Of a stretch of DNA of 64,000 nt, positions 32,101 to 41,732 are shown in pieces (position 1 is the first letter of the stretch; every line of letters starts with the position of its first letter). The notes under the pieces are model-generated. The model ran no database searches and was not told the DNA's origin. It worked only from the letters and a program-made list of their open reading frames with translations. Source of the DNA: Anaerolineae bacterium (GTDB lineage Bacteria > Chloroflexota > Anaerolineae > Promineifilales > Promineifilaceae); assembly GCA_020848035.1 (NCBI GenBank), contig JADLAX010000100.1, forward strand, positions 62,001 through 126,000, in the 5' to 3' direction. Position numbers and translations under genes: made by a program.

Positions 32101-35100
32101 TTTGATGTCTACGGCTTTAAAGATGCCAATAACACATTGGTTGCTTTGAATAGTTATCAAAAACAACCCGGACTTCTGGCTCGAGTCATAACTGTCAATC
32201 AGCCGAACAGCCTGACAACTGCGTATGAGTACGATCCCTTTGGCCGTCTTTACCAGATGTATGAACCAGGGGATAGTCAGGGGGCGCTAGATAATAAATC
32301 CGACGGGACGCCAGCCACGCGGTATCATTATTGGGACAACAGCTGGAACAATATCGGACAGGTTTGGGGTAATCCTGCATCACCCATCAATAAGCCATTT
32401 GGCATCTCCGTCCATACACGTCCGAACCAGTACGCGTCTTGGCCTTATGTGATGAAGCATATGACCTATTACGATGGCTTTGGGCGGCCAATCCAAGAAC
32501 AGGATTATTCCGTCTCGATTGGAGAGCCACCTAGCATACGCACGATTGTGACCACAACTGCCTACAACGCGTTAGGGCAGGCAACCTGCGTTACCACCCC
32601 ATATGACATCACCGATGCTGAAACGACCTGGCCCAATAATAATTTCCAAACAACGCCCTGTACCAATAAAGATCACACCACAACCCTATACACCAATCTG
32701 GGCCAACCCTTAGCCACCATCATGCCTGATGGGAACCAAACCTATGCTCTGACATCAGCCGCAACCACCCTATCTTTTGACGCTAAAAATCGCATGACCA
32801 GCTCTAAAACAGATGCATTTGGGCGACTCATTCAGGTTGGCGAAATGCACAATGTCTATGATGCCTTTGCTTCAGATGTCTTTGATGACGATACGGCACA
32901 TTGGACTCGCAACGCCTCTTTAACAAATATTACCCAGCTTAATGGGGAAGATGTGCTTGAGGTTCGAGGCAATGGATACTGGGCAAATTACAGCGTTGTT
33001 CGTGAGATACCCTACGATATTGAACCGGGTGAAACTGTCTTTCTCCGCTTCCAGTTTGCCGACACAAACTTTGCAGGGCGGTTAGGCCTGCTAACAGATA
33101 AAGGGGGGTTTATTGGCATTATTTCTCATAATAACACCCTCTATCCAGATTACAATATTGGTGGGTCAGATGTAGGCATTTCCTCTGTAGCCATTTCTAG
33201 GGAAGCCAACGTCTGGTATCGGGCCAAAATTGACATCGACACCCAGGGGCGAGTCAGTTGGTTTGTATGGCGAGAAGACGCGCCAACCAAACGGTTCACA
33301 TACACCTTAGAGACGACGGCAAGCAAAGATTTCTACGACGATGCTAGCTTCCGGTTTTATATTCACTCGGGCACAACCGCCACGTTATCGACGCTCTACC
33401 TTTCAGATTACCAGAAAGGGGAGATTCTAACGACACAGTACCAGTACGATGAACAAGAAAATTTGCGGTTCATCTTTGACGCTGAAAACAATGAAACGGA
33501 GATTACTTACAACGGATTTGGCCAGAAAACTGGAATGGTCGATCCCGATATGGGTGTCTGGAGCTATGGATATGATGCGGCGGGCAATCTGCTTCGTCAA
33601 GGGGATGACAACGACAATGTTCTCTGCTTCTACTACGATGACTTAAACCGTCTGACGCGGCAAATTGAGGATGACTCTCCCACTACACCATGTCCCCTAA
33701 GCCCCGCTACCAGCGGACCAGACCATTTAGCCAGCTACACCTATATCAATGCGGGTAACGGAATTGGTCAAGTTGGGACCGTCAGCTGGGGACCCACCCC
33801 CACGCAAAACAAGGATGTTTTTACCTACGATAGTTTGGGTCGGTTAGCCCAACAAGTGCGGTATCTTGACAATCGCCCATACTCACTGACTCCATCCAAT
33901 TACGATACATTCAATCGTTCCCTCACCATGACCTACCCCAATGGTGATGTCACTAACGTGACTTACGACCATGAAGGGGAAGAGACCCTTACCTCGACCA
34001 ATCCTGATGAGGTTTTGGTGGAGAAGGTTATCTACAATGCTCAAGGCCAAATAGAGTTTCTGGACAGGAACAACGCTATCCCCAATACTGCGCCGGACAC
34101 CTGGTACACCTATGGCAGTGCGAGTAATAATTTTCGCCTGGAGCAGATAAAGCATGGTAGTAGTGGGAGTGACAATCGACCAGATTTTGACTACGAATAT
34201 GACGATTTAGGCAATATCACGAGACTCACTTCTACGGTGTCTACAACTTATTATGGCACCGATGTGCAGGAATTCACTTATGACAGCCTCAATCGGTTAG
34301 TGGGGGCTTGCACACTGGATGCCAATGACGACTGTACTACTGACACAGCTAACGGGCATTACAACCAAACCTTTGTCTATGACAGTCTGGGCAATATTAC
34401 CAATTTTGCTGGCCAAACTTACACTTACCAGGACGTTGACCATGCGCATGCGGTGACGCATATTAACGGCGGATCGCCTAAGTTTGTTTACGACGACAAT
34501 GGCAACATGTTAACCCGCATCGAAGGCGGTGTCACCTACACGCAAAACTTCGATGTGCAAAATCGTCTGACGAGTGTGGTGACCAGTGGCCAAACAACCA
34601 GCTTCAGCTATGATGCCAGCGGTTTTCGTGTCAAAACGGTTGAACCCAATGGCACGGTCATCTACACACCATTCCCCAATTACGAGGAAGAGATTCGGCC
34701 GGCCGGTCAATCCAGTTACGGAAATGGGTCAGGCATCATGGCTGTTCCTGCTGTTGGAAACGGATTGGCTACAGCTAGCGTTTCGCCAGACCAAGAGACG
34801 CAATCTCATTCTTCAACGACCAACTGGCAAATGATTGAACAGGTGCTCTCGTTCCTCTTCCTCTTATTTGCCTCGCTTTGTTTACTTACCCTGGTGGTTC
34901 TGCTGAACAAACGTACCCTTTCAGCCCGACAAATCCATGTCGCCTGGCGGACGTTGGCGAGTCTCTTCATTCTAACGGTGTTGACCGCAGGCTTTGGGCT
35001 ACAAACCGCTTTGGCAAGTGGTCCTGAAACAGAAACCAATACTGTTTTGTATGGCCCGGTGCAATCGCCCTGGACCAGTGCCGATATTGGCAGTGTGGGC

Positions 35101-36879
35101 GTAACCGGATCAGCAGATGAAACCAGCGGCACCTTTACGGTGAACGGTGGTGGCGATAACATAGACGGTACTGTGGATGCGTTCCACTTTGTCTACCAGA
35201 GTTTGTCTGGGGATGGCAGCATAACAGTCAATGCGGTTTCCTTAACGGGTGGTGGAACAACCCCGAGAGCCGGTATCATGATGCGTGATAGCCTGGCGAC
35301 CAATGCCGCTCATGTATCGGCGGTGGTGCAAGGAAATCGTATCCGTGTTCTAGATAGAGCCTCTACCGGTGGCACCACCACAGATGTGGCCGGTTATTCA
35401 CAGGGAGCGCCTGAGTGGCTGCGCATTGAGCGGAGTGGTAACACCTTTACACTCTCTCATTCTAACGATGGCATTAGCTGGGCAGTGATGCAGACGCGCA
35501 CCATCTCGATGGGCACGACGATTTACATGGGCATGGTGGTAACGGGTAATAGTACCACAACGTTAGCTACAGGCACATTTGACAGTGTTGTGGTCAGTGG
35601 GAGCAGCGGGCCAACGGCTACGCCCACAGCCACCAATACGGCGACGCCAACCAACACGCCTACCGCAACGGCAACCAGTGCAGCGCCAACCCCAACTGCG
35701 ACTAGCACCAGCACACCTACAATCACCCCGTCGCCCACCCCTGCACCACCTGTGGTGATTCATCGCATAACCTTTTCCTTAGCGGGGCAGCCCATTGCCG
35801 TTAAAGTTGATGGGGACCCGGTGAATGATAACAATGGAATTTTTTATATCCACACAGACCACCTGGGCAGCACAGTGGTCTTGACCAAGGATAGTGATGG
35901 CTACATCCGTGACGATAGCCTGGTTCGCTACTACCCTTTCGGCGGGTATAGAGATTCTGGGACGCAAGATTTGACGGACAGGGGGTACACCGGACACAAG
36001 GAGAATCTCGATATTGGCCTGATTTACATGAATGCACGGTATTATGTGCCTTATATATACCGGATGCTCACACCGGATTCCATTGTACCCGATCCAACAA
36101 ATCCTCAAAGCTTCAATCGCTACAGTTACGGATATAACAACCCAATTAAATATTCAGACCCAAGTGGACATATATCGTGTGATGTGTTAGGCACAGAAGA
36201 ATGCAAATTAGATGAGGATGGGAATTCAATATTTGTTGATCCTTCAGCAGATTTGACAAGTTGGCTTGTTTCTGAATTGGTTTCACATGCTGAAGCTCCT
36301 GAACTTTCACTCATGCGGCAAATAGTTAACCTTCCAAAACATCACCTTCCAACCAGTGGGCCATCTTTTTTGGGCTATTTTGAATCAGCAATGTACATGG
36401 GCCAACTAGCAGGCCCTTTTTACCAACTAAACAAGGGATTTGGACGATGGGATGTTAAGAGAAACATTCAATGGCAAATTGGCCCTGCAGTGACATTATG
36501 TGGAAGAAATTCTTGTGGCTGGTTCGATTATTCTACTCCGGGCAATATACTTTATGGATTTACAGCAGCATCTGTTGGTATTCCACTTGAAGTTTCTCAG
36601 TGGGCTGGAGGAGCATTAGAAATCAAAGAAGGCACAGTTAATTGGGCTAACTGGCGGACTACATTTGAAGATCCCCAAGATTTAGCAGCAGTGCAATTTG
36701 GGTATCATTTATTTGATACATACGGTCCAGATATTACAGTAGCCGAATTTCAGGAGGCTTTTACGGTTGATATTCAAATACAGCTACAAAAGCCACCTGC
36801 TGGATTTGTTCCACGAAATCCAGCAGGGCCGGGCCAAAGGGAGTACTCTATTGGATACTTCAACTATGTTGAGGAATAG
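29101..36879 (+). CDS. Giant RHS/YD-repeat polymorphic toxin with SpvB-like N-terminus and type-44-like C-terminal toxin domain
   Basis: Signal peptide; SpvB-like PPGRGGLQPNVTLSYSTKGLDG; many YD repeats; RHS core DHLGSTVVLTK...YFPFGG-like...GHKENLDIGLIYMNARYY...FNRYSYGYNNPIKYSDPSGH; then WDVKRNIQW...DYSTPGNILYGFTAASVG...FEDPQDLAAVQFGYHLF. Confidence 0.9.
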   Translation: MRLFGYLFLALFILQLHSVSPAFAQLDIPTDEEVEPVEVIPPAMAYQPPKDADEMRDFAPPDAEVKTLAADLEVKTTTPFDASKNSLVTIGDETVGVYVEDKTFNEAVTLEFKQIEIPQPTIGTIGEDPKDPAPPITATNTISDPLDTQDLIRFTLDIVSTGKAEAIAAFDKPVRLVVDLRSLFPKEMNPVLSNYFLAYQDEKDPTMWHDVPINIYADGIISADVMHFSNWASGVRPERWNPSWNPPAVSEFSGAATYSYPIEVPPGRGGLQPNVTLSYSTKGLDGLTRTTESGPIANAWSIGDISITRVGVKLEIPYDGTAWTKHPDKFRLVFGGTGYELYPVGSTSGAEVRYYVKDAPGMYVKRVYSTATPNQDGMYWIVITPDGTRYRLGYKADAEEWQHASIYHMSIDGHQGRPSVGAESWSAIAWHVDTVTDVYGNQMTYHYHTRQITEGNSWVNVLTNQWEDFDVDNRVNRIQTIKYNYSTRVTAYPVPDTVDQLTSTPATRIEFRPSNTVNGEYQFLINSIFIYHGNSSLPTHEYRIASESRILESPGCVGYGNEPKTTTTRVVTSIRHWVGTDGDATTNDSGYALPATTFTYNNYRHYTGVGGAGCSFYPYLTQYQNGYGGTVTFTYVNDNRQVGTYDYNWGTGVATWPTIGYNLKVTNVAINDGFNTVQTGYAYTTPCYGQTEPAPSGATLCPSPDSSKYGNIVGHQTTTRTSYAFNGSSILNKQVTTFSLAASTTIGQPTQIDVYSGGSILMSQTKHYYTSEPIGGISNLFTYKIKTTTEKFSNGAGSTSISSKVQYAYDKNYQLDETTPTQFGNLTHIWEFDNKDATVAYRTTRRWYDPNTTAWIVSKPRSEGLYEGGGWNFISGTWNYYDDSSDLGDEPTKGFLTHQRQAIEIDCAEVEIPSGGGQGCDRGFKTIDTSYVIDDGGFGNVWKTITYSDFGYRTVDATPTELTSNFASDGRITTITYDQDYHLYPVKMSNVVDQITQTTRFDVYGFKDANNTLVALNSYQKQPGLLARVITVNQPNSLTTAYEYDPFGRLYQMYEPGDSQGALDNKSDGTPATRYHYWDNSWNNIGQVWGNPASPINKPFGISVHTRPNQYASWPYVMKHMTYYDGFGRPIQEQDYSVSIGEPPSIRTIVTTTAYNALGQATCVTTPYDITDAETTWPNNNFQTTPCTNKDHTTTLYTNLGQPLATIMPDGNQTYALTSAATTLSFDAKNRMTSSKTDAFGRLIQVGEMHNVYDAFASDVFDDDTAHWTRNASLTNITQLNGEDVLEVRGNGYWANYSVVREIPYDIEPGETVFLRFQFADTNFAGRLGLLTDKGGFIGIISHNNTLYPDYNIGGSDVGISSVAISREANVWYRAKIDIDTQGRVSWFVWREDAPTKRFTYTLETTASKDFYDDASFRFYIHSGTTATLSTLYLSDYQKGEILTTQYQYDEQENLRFIFDAENNETEITYNGFGQKTGMVDPDMGVWSYGYDAAGNLLRQGDDNDNVLCFYYDDLNRLTRQIEDDSPTTPCPLSPATSGPDHLASYTYINAGNGIGQVGTVSWGPTPTQNKDVFTYDSLGRLAQQVRYLDNRPYSLTPSNYDTFNRSLTMTYPNGDVTNVTYDHEGEETLTSTNPDEVLVEKVIYNAQGQIEFLDRNNAIPNTAPDTWYTYGSASNNFRLEQIKHGSSGSDNRPDFDYEYDDLGNITRLTSTVSTTYYGTDVQEFTYDSLNRLVGACTLDANDDCTTDTANGHYNQTFVYDSLGNITNFAGQTYTYQDVDHAHAVTHINGGSPKFVYDDNGNMLTRIEGGVTYTQNFDVQNRLTSVVTSGQTTSFSYDASGFRVKTVEPNGTVIYTPFPNYEEEIRPAGQSSYGNGSGIMAVPAVGNGLATASVSPDQETQSHSSTTNWQMIEQVLSFLFLLFASLCLLTLVVLLNKRTLSARQIHVAWRTLASLFILTVLTAGFGLQTALASGPETETNTVLYGPVQSPWTSADIGSVGVTGSADETSGTFTVNGGGDNIDGTVDAFHFVYQSLSGDGSITVNAVSLTGGGTTPRAGIMMRDSLATNAAHVSAVVQGNRIRVLDRASTGGTTTDVAGYSQGAPEWLRIERSGNTFTLSHSNDGISWAVMQTRTISMGTTIYMGMVVTGNSTTTLATGTFDSVVVSGSSGPTATPTATNTATPTNTPTATATSAAPTPTATSTSTPTITPSPTPAPPVVIHRITFSLAGQPIAVKVDGDPVNDNNGIFYIHTDHLGSTVVLTKDSDGYIRDDSLVRYYPFGGYRDSGTQDLTDRGYTGHKENLDIGLIYMNARYYVPYIYRMLTPDSIVPDPTNPQSFNRYSYGYNNPIKYSDPSGHISCDVLGTEECKLDEDGNSIFVDPSADLTSWLVSELVSHAEAPELSLMRQIVNLPKHHLPTSGPSFLGYFESAMYMGQLAGPFYQLNKGFGRWDVKRNIQWQIGPAVTLCGRNSCGWFDYSTPGNILYGFTAASVGIPLEVSQWAGGALEIKEGTVNWANWRTTFEDPQDLAAVQFGYHLFDTYGPDITVAEFQEAFTVDIQIQLQKPPAGFVPRNPAGPGQREYSIGYFNYVEE

Positions 36880-36884
36880 AATTT

Positions 36885-37448
36885 ATGGCTAGAAAAATAT
36901 TACTATTTGCTATCGTATCAGTACCAGTTATCTTGATGTTTTGTGCAGTTAGTTTTAAATTATTGACCGATGGTTGTATCTGGTTTTTTTGCACACCTGA
37001 AAGAAATATATCAGTTTATGAGCTAGATATTCCCGATACATTCTTTCCATCTAATTCAATCATCAATGAACTGCTTCCAGTATCCGAACCCATGGGTGCA
37101 GAGGAAGCAATCAACAAGACTGTCTATTGGGGAGACTACGGTATTGCTGTATATAACATTTGGAATTACAAAAGTGAGAGGAGGGCGTCGTCATTGTTTA
37201 ATGCTTTAAAAAATGATGCTTCCCGGTTTAAACCTCATGACAATGTGAACTACATTAGTCAAACATCTGACGAGTTTTTTTCAGGATGTGGCTATTTGCA
37301 ACTAGGTGGATATCGTTGTGGAGCTTTTATCAGATATGAAGGGCTTACTATTTCACTTTCCGCAAGAATTGACAGTCAAATGACCGAAAAGCAATTTAAT
37401 GAAATCATACAATATATTGATGAGGAGTTGGCCCAATTATTTGAATGA
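36885..37448 (+). CDS. Putative membrane-anchored immunity protein for the RHS toxin
   Basis: Starts 5 bp after the toxin stop; N-terminal TM; short single-domain protein. Confidence 0.55.
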   Translation: MARKILLFAIVSVPVILMFCAVSFKLLTDGCIWFFCTPERNISVYELDIPDTFFPSNSIINELLPVSEPMGAEEAINKTVYWGDYGIAVYNIWNYKSERRASSLFNALKNDASRFKPHDNVNYISQTSDEFFSGCGYLQLGGYRCGAFIRYEGLTISLSARIDSQMTEKQFNEIIQYIDEELAQLFE

Positions 37449-37556
37449 TCTCCTACCCTCTGCTTCGGTCGGGTCTTCTAAATCGCGGGCTGTGGCCATT
37501 CTCCTGAACGTGCCACTCGCCTCGCTTGTCGTAGGTTTTGCATTCGGCACCTATCT

Positions 37557-37613
37557 GTTCTTTCTTTTTGGACTCGCCCAAAAAGAAAGAACCAAAGAAA
37601 AAACCGAGGCTCC
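37557..37613 (+). repeat. Conserved hairpin element copy 1
   Basis: GTTCTTTCTTTTTGG-actcgc-CCAAAAAGAAAGAAC (15-bp perfect stem, 6-nt loop) + CAAAGAAAAAACCGAGGCTCCC. Confidence 0.85.
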
Positions 37614-37632
37614 CTCTCCCTGGTTTGTTTTG

Positions 37633-39294
37633 CTACCAGGCAGGTATCGCCGGTTCGTTAACAACACGCTGGTCTGGTGGCTTTGGGATTCCCTGTGCCG
37701 TTTTCGCCAGGGCTGCCAGACCTTGCTGTAGTTCATCTACCATTGCCTGCTGGCTGTCCGTCAGCGGTTCCGCTTGTAGGGTTGTCACCAGTTGCAGCAG
37801 GCGGGTTGGCGTTTTGGTTTGGGCAGGATTGTGGCCATTGTCCTCTGGCTTGGGGGTTTCTGCCTGTGGCAAACGCGGCTGCAGCCGCTCCTCAATCACG
37901 GCCATCGCCGTGTAGTAATCCCTGGCCACCGTCTGGTCATGCAGCCGGGCGTAAGTCAGTGTAGTTTGCAGCCGCTGGTGGCCTAGCAAGGCTTGAATGC
38001 TGGTTATCTTACAGCCCGCATTGACCAACTGCGTGGCGAACGTGTGCCTGAGCATATGGGGCGTCACCTTCACCCCTGTTCGTTTCCCGGCTGCTTTGAG
38101 CCGAAGGCGTATCAGCTCTGTGGAAATGTGCTTGTGCCGGTAGAGAAAAACGTACTCGTTTATGCCACCAATGCTTTCTCCGCGCATCTCAAGGTAAGCT
38201 TCAACCGCCTTGACCGTCGCCGCTGTCAGGTACACGGTGCGGTCTTTCACTCCCTTGCTGCGCCGGATGACGATGCGTTGTTGGTCGAGAGAAAGGTCTG
38301 CCAACGTTAAATCCTCCAGTTCACACAGCCTGAGGCCACCCTGCCACAGCAGGTAAAACGCCGCCAGATCCAGGCGGCACATCCGTATTCTGGCTGTTGT
38401 AGTGGCTTCGGTTAGTTGTTGTTCCAGGTCATCCCGCAGCCGCCGCACCTGCTCGTCGGTGAGAAAACGGGGCAGGCTGTCCGGTTTCTTCAAGCCGGGC
38501 AGGGTTAGCAAAGCAGCCGGCACCTGGCAACCGCGCTGCTGCAAAAAGCGCAAACAGCCCTGGAAGTTGTACAGGTCGAGGTTGATGCTGCTGGTAGCAT
38601 ACCCTTGGGCCAGCTTCTCGTCGATGTAGGCGTACAAATGGCGGCGGCGCAGGGTCATCACGCTCTCAATGCTGTCCAACTCAACCTCCTTTTGCTGGCA
38701 CAACCAGCGCCAGATTTGTGTATATTTCTGCCAGAACTGGTAGGTGGAGACGGCACGACGGGACGGCCGCCAGTTGACCTGGCGCAGCTGTAGGTATTTT
38801 TCCAGCTGGGTAAGCAGCCAGCCGGGCAAGCCTTCCTGGTAGCGGGCGGCGTTGCCGCAAGTGGCCGCTTCTTCAGCCGTCACCAGACCCCGCTCCAGCC
38901 GCAAGAAGCGGCGAAACCAGGTGAGCGAGTGGCGGCAGTTCCTGGTCCAGCCCTCACTCCGCTGCTTGGCTTCAATGTAAGCCACTGCTTTTTGCAGGTC
39001 TGCGCCAAAACCTTGCTCTGTAGTTGCTGAAATGTCTAGCTGGGGATGGGGTTTGAGATTCAGTCCCAACACATGCCCGGCCATAGGGATGCGGTGCTGC
39101 TCAATGACCGACTGTGCCACACCGCCTTCAGCCAGCCAGGACCGGTATTTTTCTAACAGTGCCACATTTTCCGGCGGCCAGGAAGATGTCGGCTGGGGCA
39201 CAGGGCAACCTTCAGGCACCGGCGACAGCTTGCGGCCCTTGCGCAGCGCCCTGTCGTACCGTTCGGCGACGGTTTGGGCTTGTTTCTCAGCCAT
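37633..39294 (-). CDS. Tyrosine recombinase IntB1 (large partner of pair 1)
   Basis: Catalytic region GLRLCELEDL...VTPHMLRHTFATQLVNAGCKITSIQALLGHQRLQTTLTYARLHD. Confidence 0.9.
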   Translation of the reverse strand: MAEKQAQTVAERYDRALRKGRKLSPVPEGCPVPQPTSSWPPENVALLEKYRSWLAEGGVAQSVIEQHRIPMAGHVLGLNLKPHPQLDISATTEQGFGADLQKAVAYIEAKQRSEGWTRNCRHSLTWFRRFLRLERGLVTAEEAATCGNAARYQEGLPGWLLTQLEKYLQLRQVNWRPSRRAVSTYQFWQKYTQIWRWLCQQKEVELDSIESVMTLRRRHLYAYIDEKLAQGYATSSINLDLYNFQGCLRFLQQRGCQVPAALLTLPGLKKPDSLPRFLTDEQVRRLRDDLEQQLTEATTTARIRMCRLDLAAFYLLWQGGLRLCELEDLTLADLSLDQQRIVIRRSKGVKDRTVYLTAATVKAVEAYLEMRGESIGGINEYVFLYRHKHISTELIRLRLKAAGKRTGVKVTPHMLRHTFATQLVNAGCKITSIQALLGHQRLQTTLTYARLHDQTVARDYYTAMAVIEERLQPRLPQAETPKPEDNGHNPAQTKTPTRLLQLVTTLQAEPLTDSQQAMVDELQQGLAALAKTAQGIPKPPDQRVVNEPAIPAW

Positions 39295-40153
39295 GGTGCC
39301 ACCCCGCTAATTGCCGGGCAGCAGCGTAGAAGTCTGCCTTCACTTTGGGGTTGTTGGCCGCCAGGTAGGTTTCGGTGGTGGCGATCAAGGCGTGGCCCAT
39401 GAGCTGCTGAATGCTGGTGACAGGCACATCGGCACAAACCAGGTCGTTGGCGAAGTTGTGGCGTAACTGGTGGGCGGTGATATGAACCCCGGCAGCTTTG
39501 CGGTATCGCTCCAGCCGTTTCTGGATGCCGATGGCGGCGAGGGGGTCGTGGCGATAGTTGAGGAAAACGGCCGTATGGTCCACCCCAGCCCGTTCTGCCA
39601 GATAGCGACGCAAGGCTTGTTCTGCCTGGCTGGAGAGGTAAACCGACCGCTCCTTGCTGTTCTTGCCCATGATTTGCAGGCGGGGCTGGGCTTCATGCAG
39701 GTACAAATCTTGCAGCTGCAAACCGGCCACCTCCGAAATTCTGAGGCCGCACCTTAACATGAGCAGAAATATGGCCTGGTCGCGCACATCTTCGATGACG
39801 TCGAAAAAAGCGTGCAAATCTGCTTCCGGCACGGCGCGGGGCAGGCGGCGCGGCGCACGCAGGCTGTGGCGTTGCGGTAGTACGGGGCAGATGAGCTCTG
39901 GCTCTTCGGCCTGGAGAAAGGTGTAGAGTGAAGTGACGGCCGCTAAACGGCGGTTGATAGTGGCCGGGTGCAGGCCACGCTTGTTTTGCTCATTGATGAA
40001 GTCGTCTATGTCTGTGATTTGAATCTCGGCTGGGGGTCTGTCGCCAACGACGCTGACAAACTGCTGCAGGTCACAGTGGTAATCTTGCCAGGTGTGAGCC
40101 TGGGGGTTGCGGCGGCGAACCCAGTTGACAAAGCGGGTGATTTCATCCAACAT
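39287..40153 (-). CDS. Tyrosine recombinase IntA1 (small partner of pair 1)
   Basis: MLDEITRFVNWVRRRN...CGLRISEVAGL...ITAHQLRHNFANDLVCADVPVTSIQQLMGHALIATTETYL; 8-bp overlap with IntB1; SD AGGAGG upstream of ATG at 40153. Confidence 0.9.
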   Translation of the reverse strand: MLDEITRFVNWVRRRNPQAHTWQDYHCDLQQFVSVVGDRPPAEIQITDIDDFINEQNKRGLHPATINRRLAAVTSLYTFLQAEEPELICPVLPQRHSLRAPRRLPRAVPEADLHAFFDVIEDVRDQAIFLLMLRCGLRISEVAGLQLQDLYLHEAQPRLQIMGKNSKERSVYLSSQAEQALRRYLAERAGVDHTAVFLNYRHDPLAAIGIQKRLERYRKAAGVHITAHQLRHNFANDLVCADVPVTSIQQLMGHALIATTETYLAANNPKVKADFYAAARQLAGWHHG

Positions 40154-40156
40154 ATT

Positions 40157-40219
40157 GTGCCTCCTATGGCGTGAATTAAGTTGTTTGGTGTGAACAACAA
40201 TTCTACCCATAGGAGGCAC
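40157..40219. promoter_or_regulatory. Nested dyad overlapping the intA1 Shine-Dalgarno (candidate att site and/or translational switch)
   Basis: GTGCCTCCTATGG / CCATAGGAGGCAC (13-bp perfect arms) enclosing GAATT..GTTGTT..AACAAC.AATTC. Confidence 0.65.
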
Positions 40220-40267
40220 CAGCGCTGTGCCGCTATGTGGTCATGAATCTGGGTATATATAAGTGGT

Positions 40268-41130
40268 CAAACACGAACCGCTGGTTGTCTCCCGACACCA
40301 TTGTACCCGATCCGGGGAATCCCCAAAGCTTCAATAGATATTCATACGGATATAACAACCCTGTCAAGTATTTCGACCCTTCTGGTCATATTGCCTGCGA
40401 CGTTTTAGGAACCGAGGACTGCGTCCAAGACGCTGACGGAAATAACACGGCAAATTATGCTCTACTCGATATGCCGACCGAAGCACGAAGACAATATCTG
40501 GCAGAGTATACAGATTTCTTGCTTAGAGTAGTTCGTAATCCGCAGGCCGGAATTACAGATGTGGAAATTATTGCCCGTGTTATGGAAGCTGCTTCCGGTT
40601 TCAATACCACCGTTCGCGAATGGGCAGACGACATTACCTCCGTTGTCAATGGCACAACCGGTTTATTTACCTTACTAACCGCCATCTCAGGTGACCAAGC
40701 CCCTCAATTTGGCGATACAGGATTTCATGCTGTCTATCGAGATAATCAAAACCAAGTGTATCATTGGTGGGCGTATGTAAACAGTGCTGTTCAAGGCGGC
40801 GAATTTGGTGCAAATGTACTTGGTTATATAGGTAACGAAGTACATGAATTCTGGGACTTTCGTGAAGTTGTCAGACAACCAGCAAGTGGTTCGTCGTGGG
40901 CAGATTATGCGCTTTCAGAGAATGGAATGGCTTTTGGTTTAGGGCTTCATTATGGTAATTTTTCGCCTCAAGAAGCTGGAGATGTTGCCCGTTGGGCATT
41001 AGCAACAGATTTAAGAAGACCAATAGTACGATGGATGTCGGAGAATATTGGGGATGCGTTCCTACCGCCAAATGTAATTCGGGAAGGGATAGAACATCCT
41101 CTCCCGCCGCCAATCATCGTCATCCCGTAA
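40268..41130 (+). CDS. Displaced RHS C-terminal toxin tip (cassette 2), no RHS core
   Basis: NRWLSPDTIVPDPGNPQSFNRYSYGYNNPVKYFDPSGHIACDVLGTEDC aligns with the hinge of the full-length RHS; different downstream domain. Confidence 0.8.
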
Positions 41131-41223
41131 TTGGGAATTGAAGGTCAGGCGAATTGTTTCTGGCTTAAGCTCAATGGTGACCAGTTTGTGGTTGTCAAAA
41201 ACATCTTACGACAGGAGAGTTTA

Positions 41224-41721
41224 ATGCGTAGCGGAGATAAGTTTCTACTAACCGTTTTACTCATGTTACTCGTAGCTTGCAGTGGTAGAACATCAGAAGA
41301 AAGGCGTGCTTATGCTACCTGGCAAGCAGAGCAATATCCTTGGGCATTCTATCCAATCACCGAAGAAAGCAAAAATGAGCTGTGTCAGGCTCTTGAACTG
41401 CCAACTGACGACGCATTATGTCAGACGGGAACAGAAATAATGCATAAAGATGTAGTGGAAAAGGTGCAAGAACTGTTCCCCGTTGATGTAACGAGCTATA
41501 CAGAAGTTGAAGCTAAGCTGGGGGATTTTCCTCACTCCATTGAAGAGTCAAAACAGCCCAATGGAAACCTTGTTGGATTGTGGCACGTATACCGCCTGAC
41601 TGAATATGAGGGTGCCTGCATATATTTTCAGATCGACCTAAATGATAACCAAACCATTGAAAAGATATCCTCGACAGGATTAGGAACTGCCCCAGGCCCT
41701 ACCCGCTGTGGGCCGCCTTAA
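41224..41721 (+). CDS. Putative lipoprotein immunity protein (cassette 2)
   Basis: MRSGDKFLLTVLLMLLVACSG lipobox; located right after the orphan toxin tip. Confidence 0.5.
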   Translation: MRSGDKFLLTVLLMLLVACSGRTSEERRAYATWQAEQYPWAFYPITEESKNELCQALELPTDDALCQTGTEIMHKDVVEKVQELFPVDVTSYTEVEAKLGDFPHSIEESKQPNGNLVGLWHVYRLTEYEGACIYFQIDLNDNQTIEKISSTGLGTAPGPTRCGPP

Positions 41722-41732
41722 ACTCACCAAAG

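Noticed and set aside
35600-35760. Low-complexity ACGCCAAC/ACC-rich repeat as a microsatellite or mobile end
   Set aside because: In-frame Thr/Pro-rich linker of the RHS protein.
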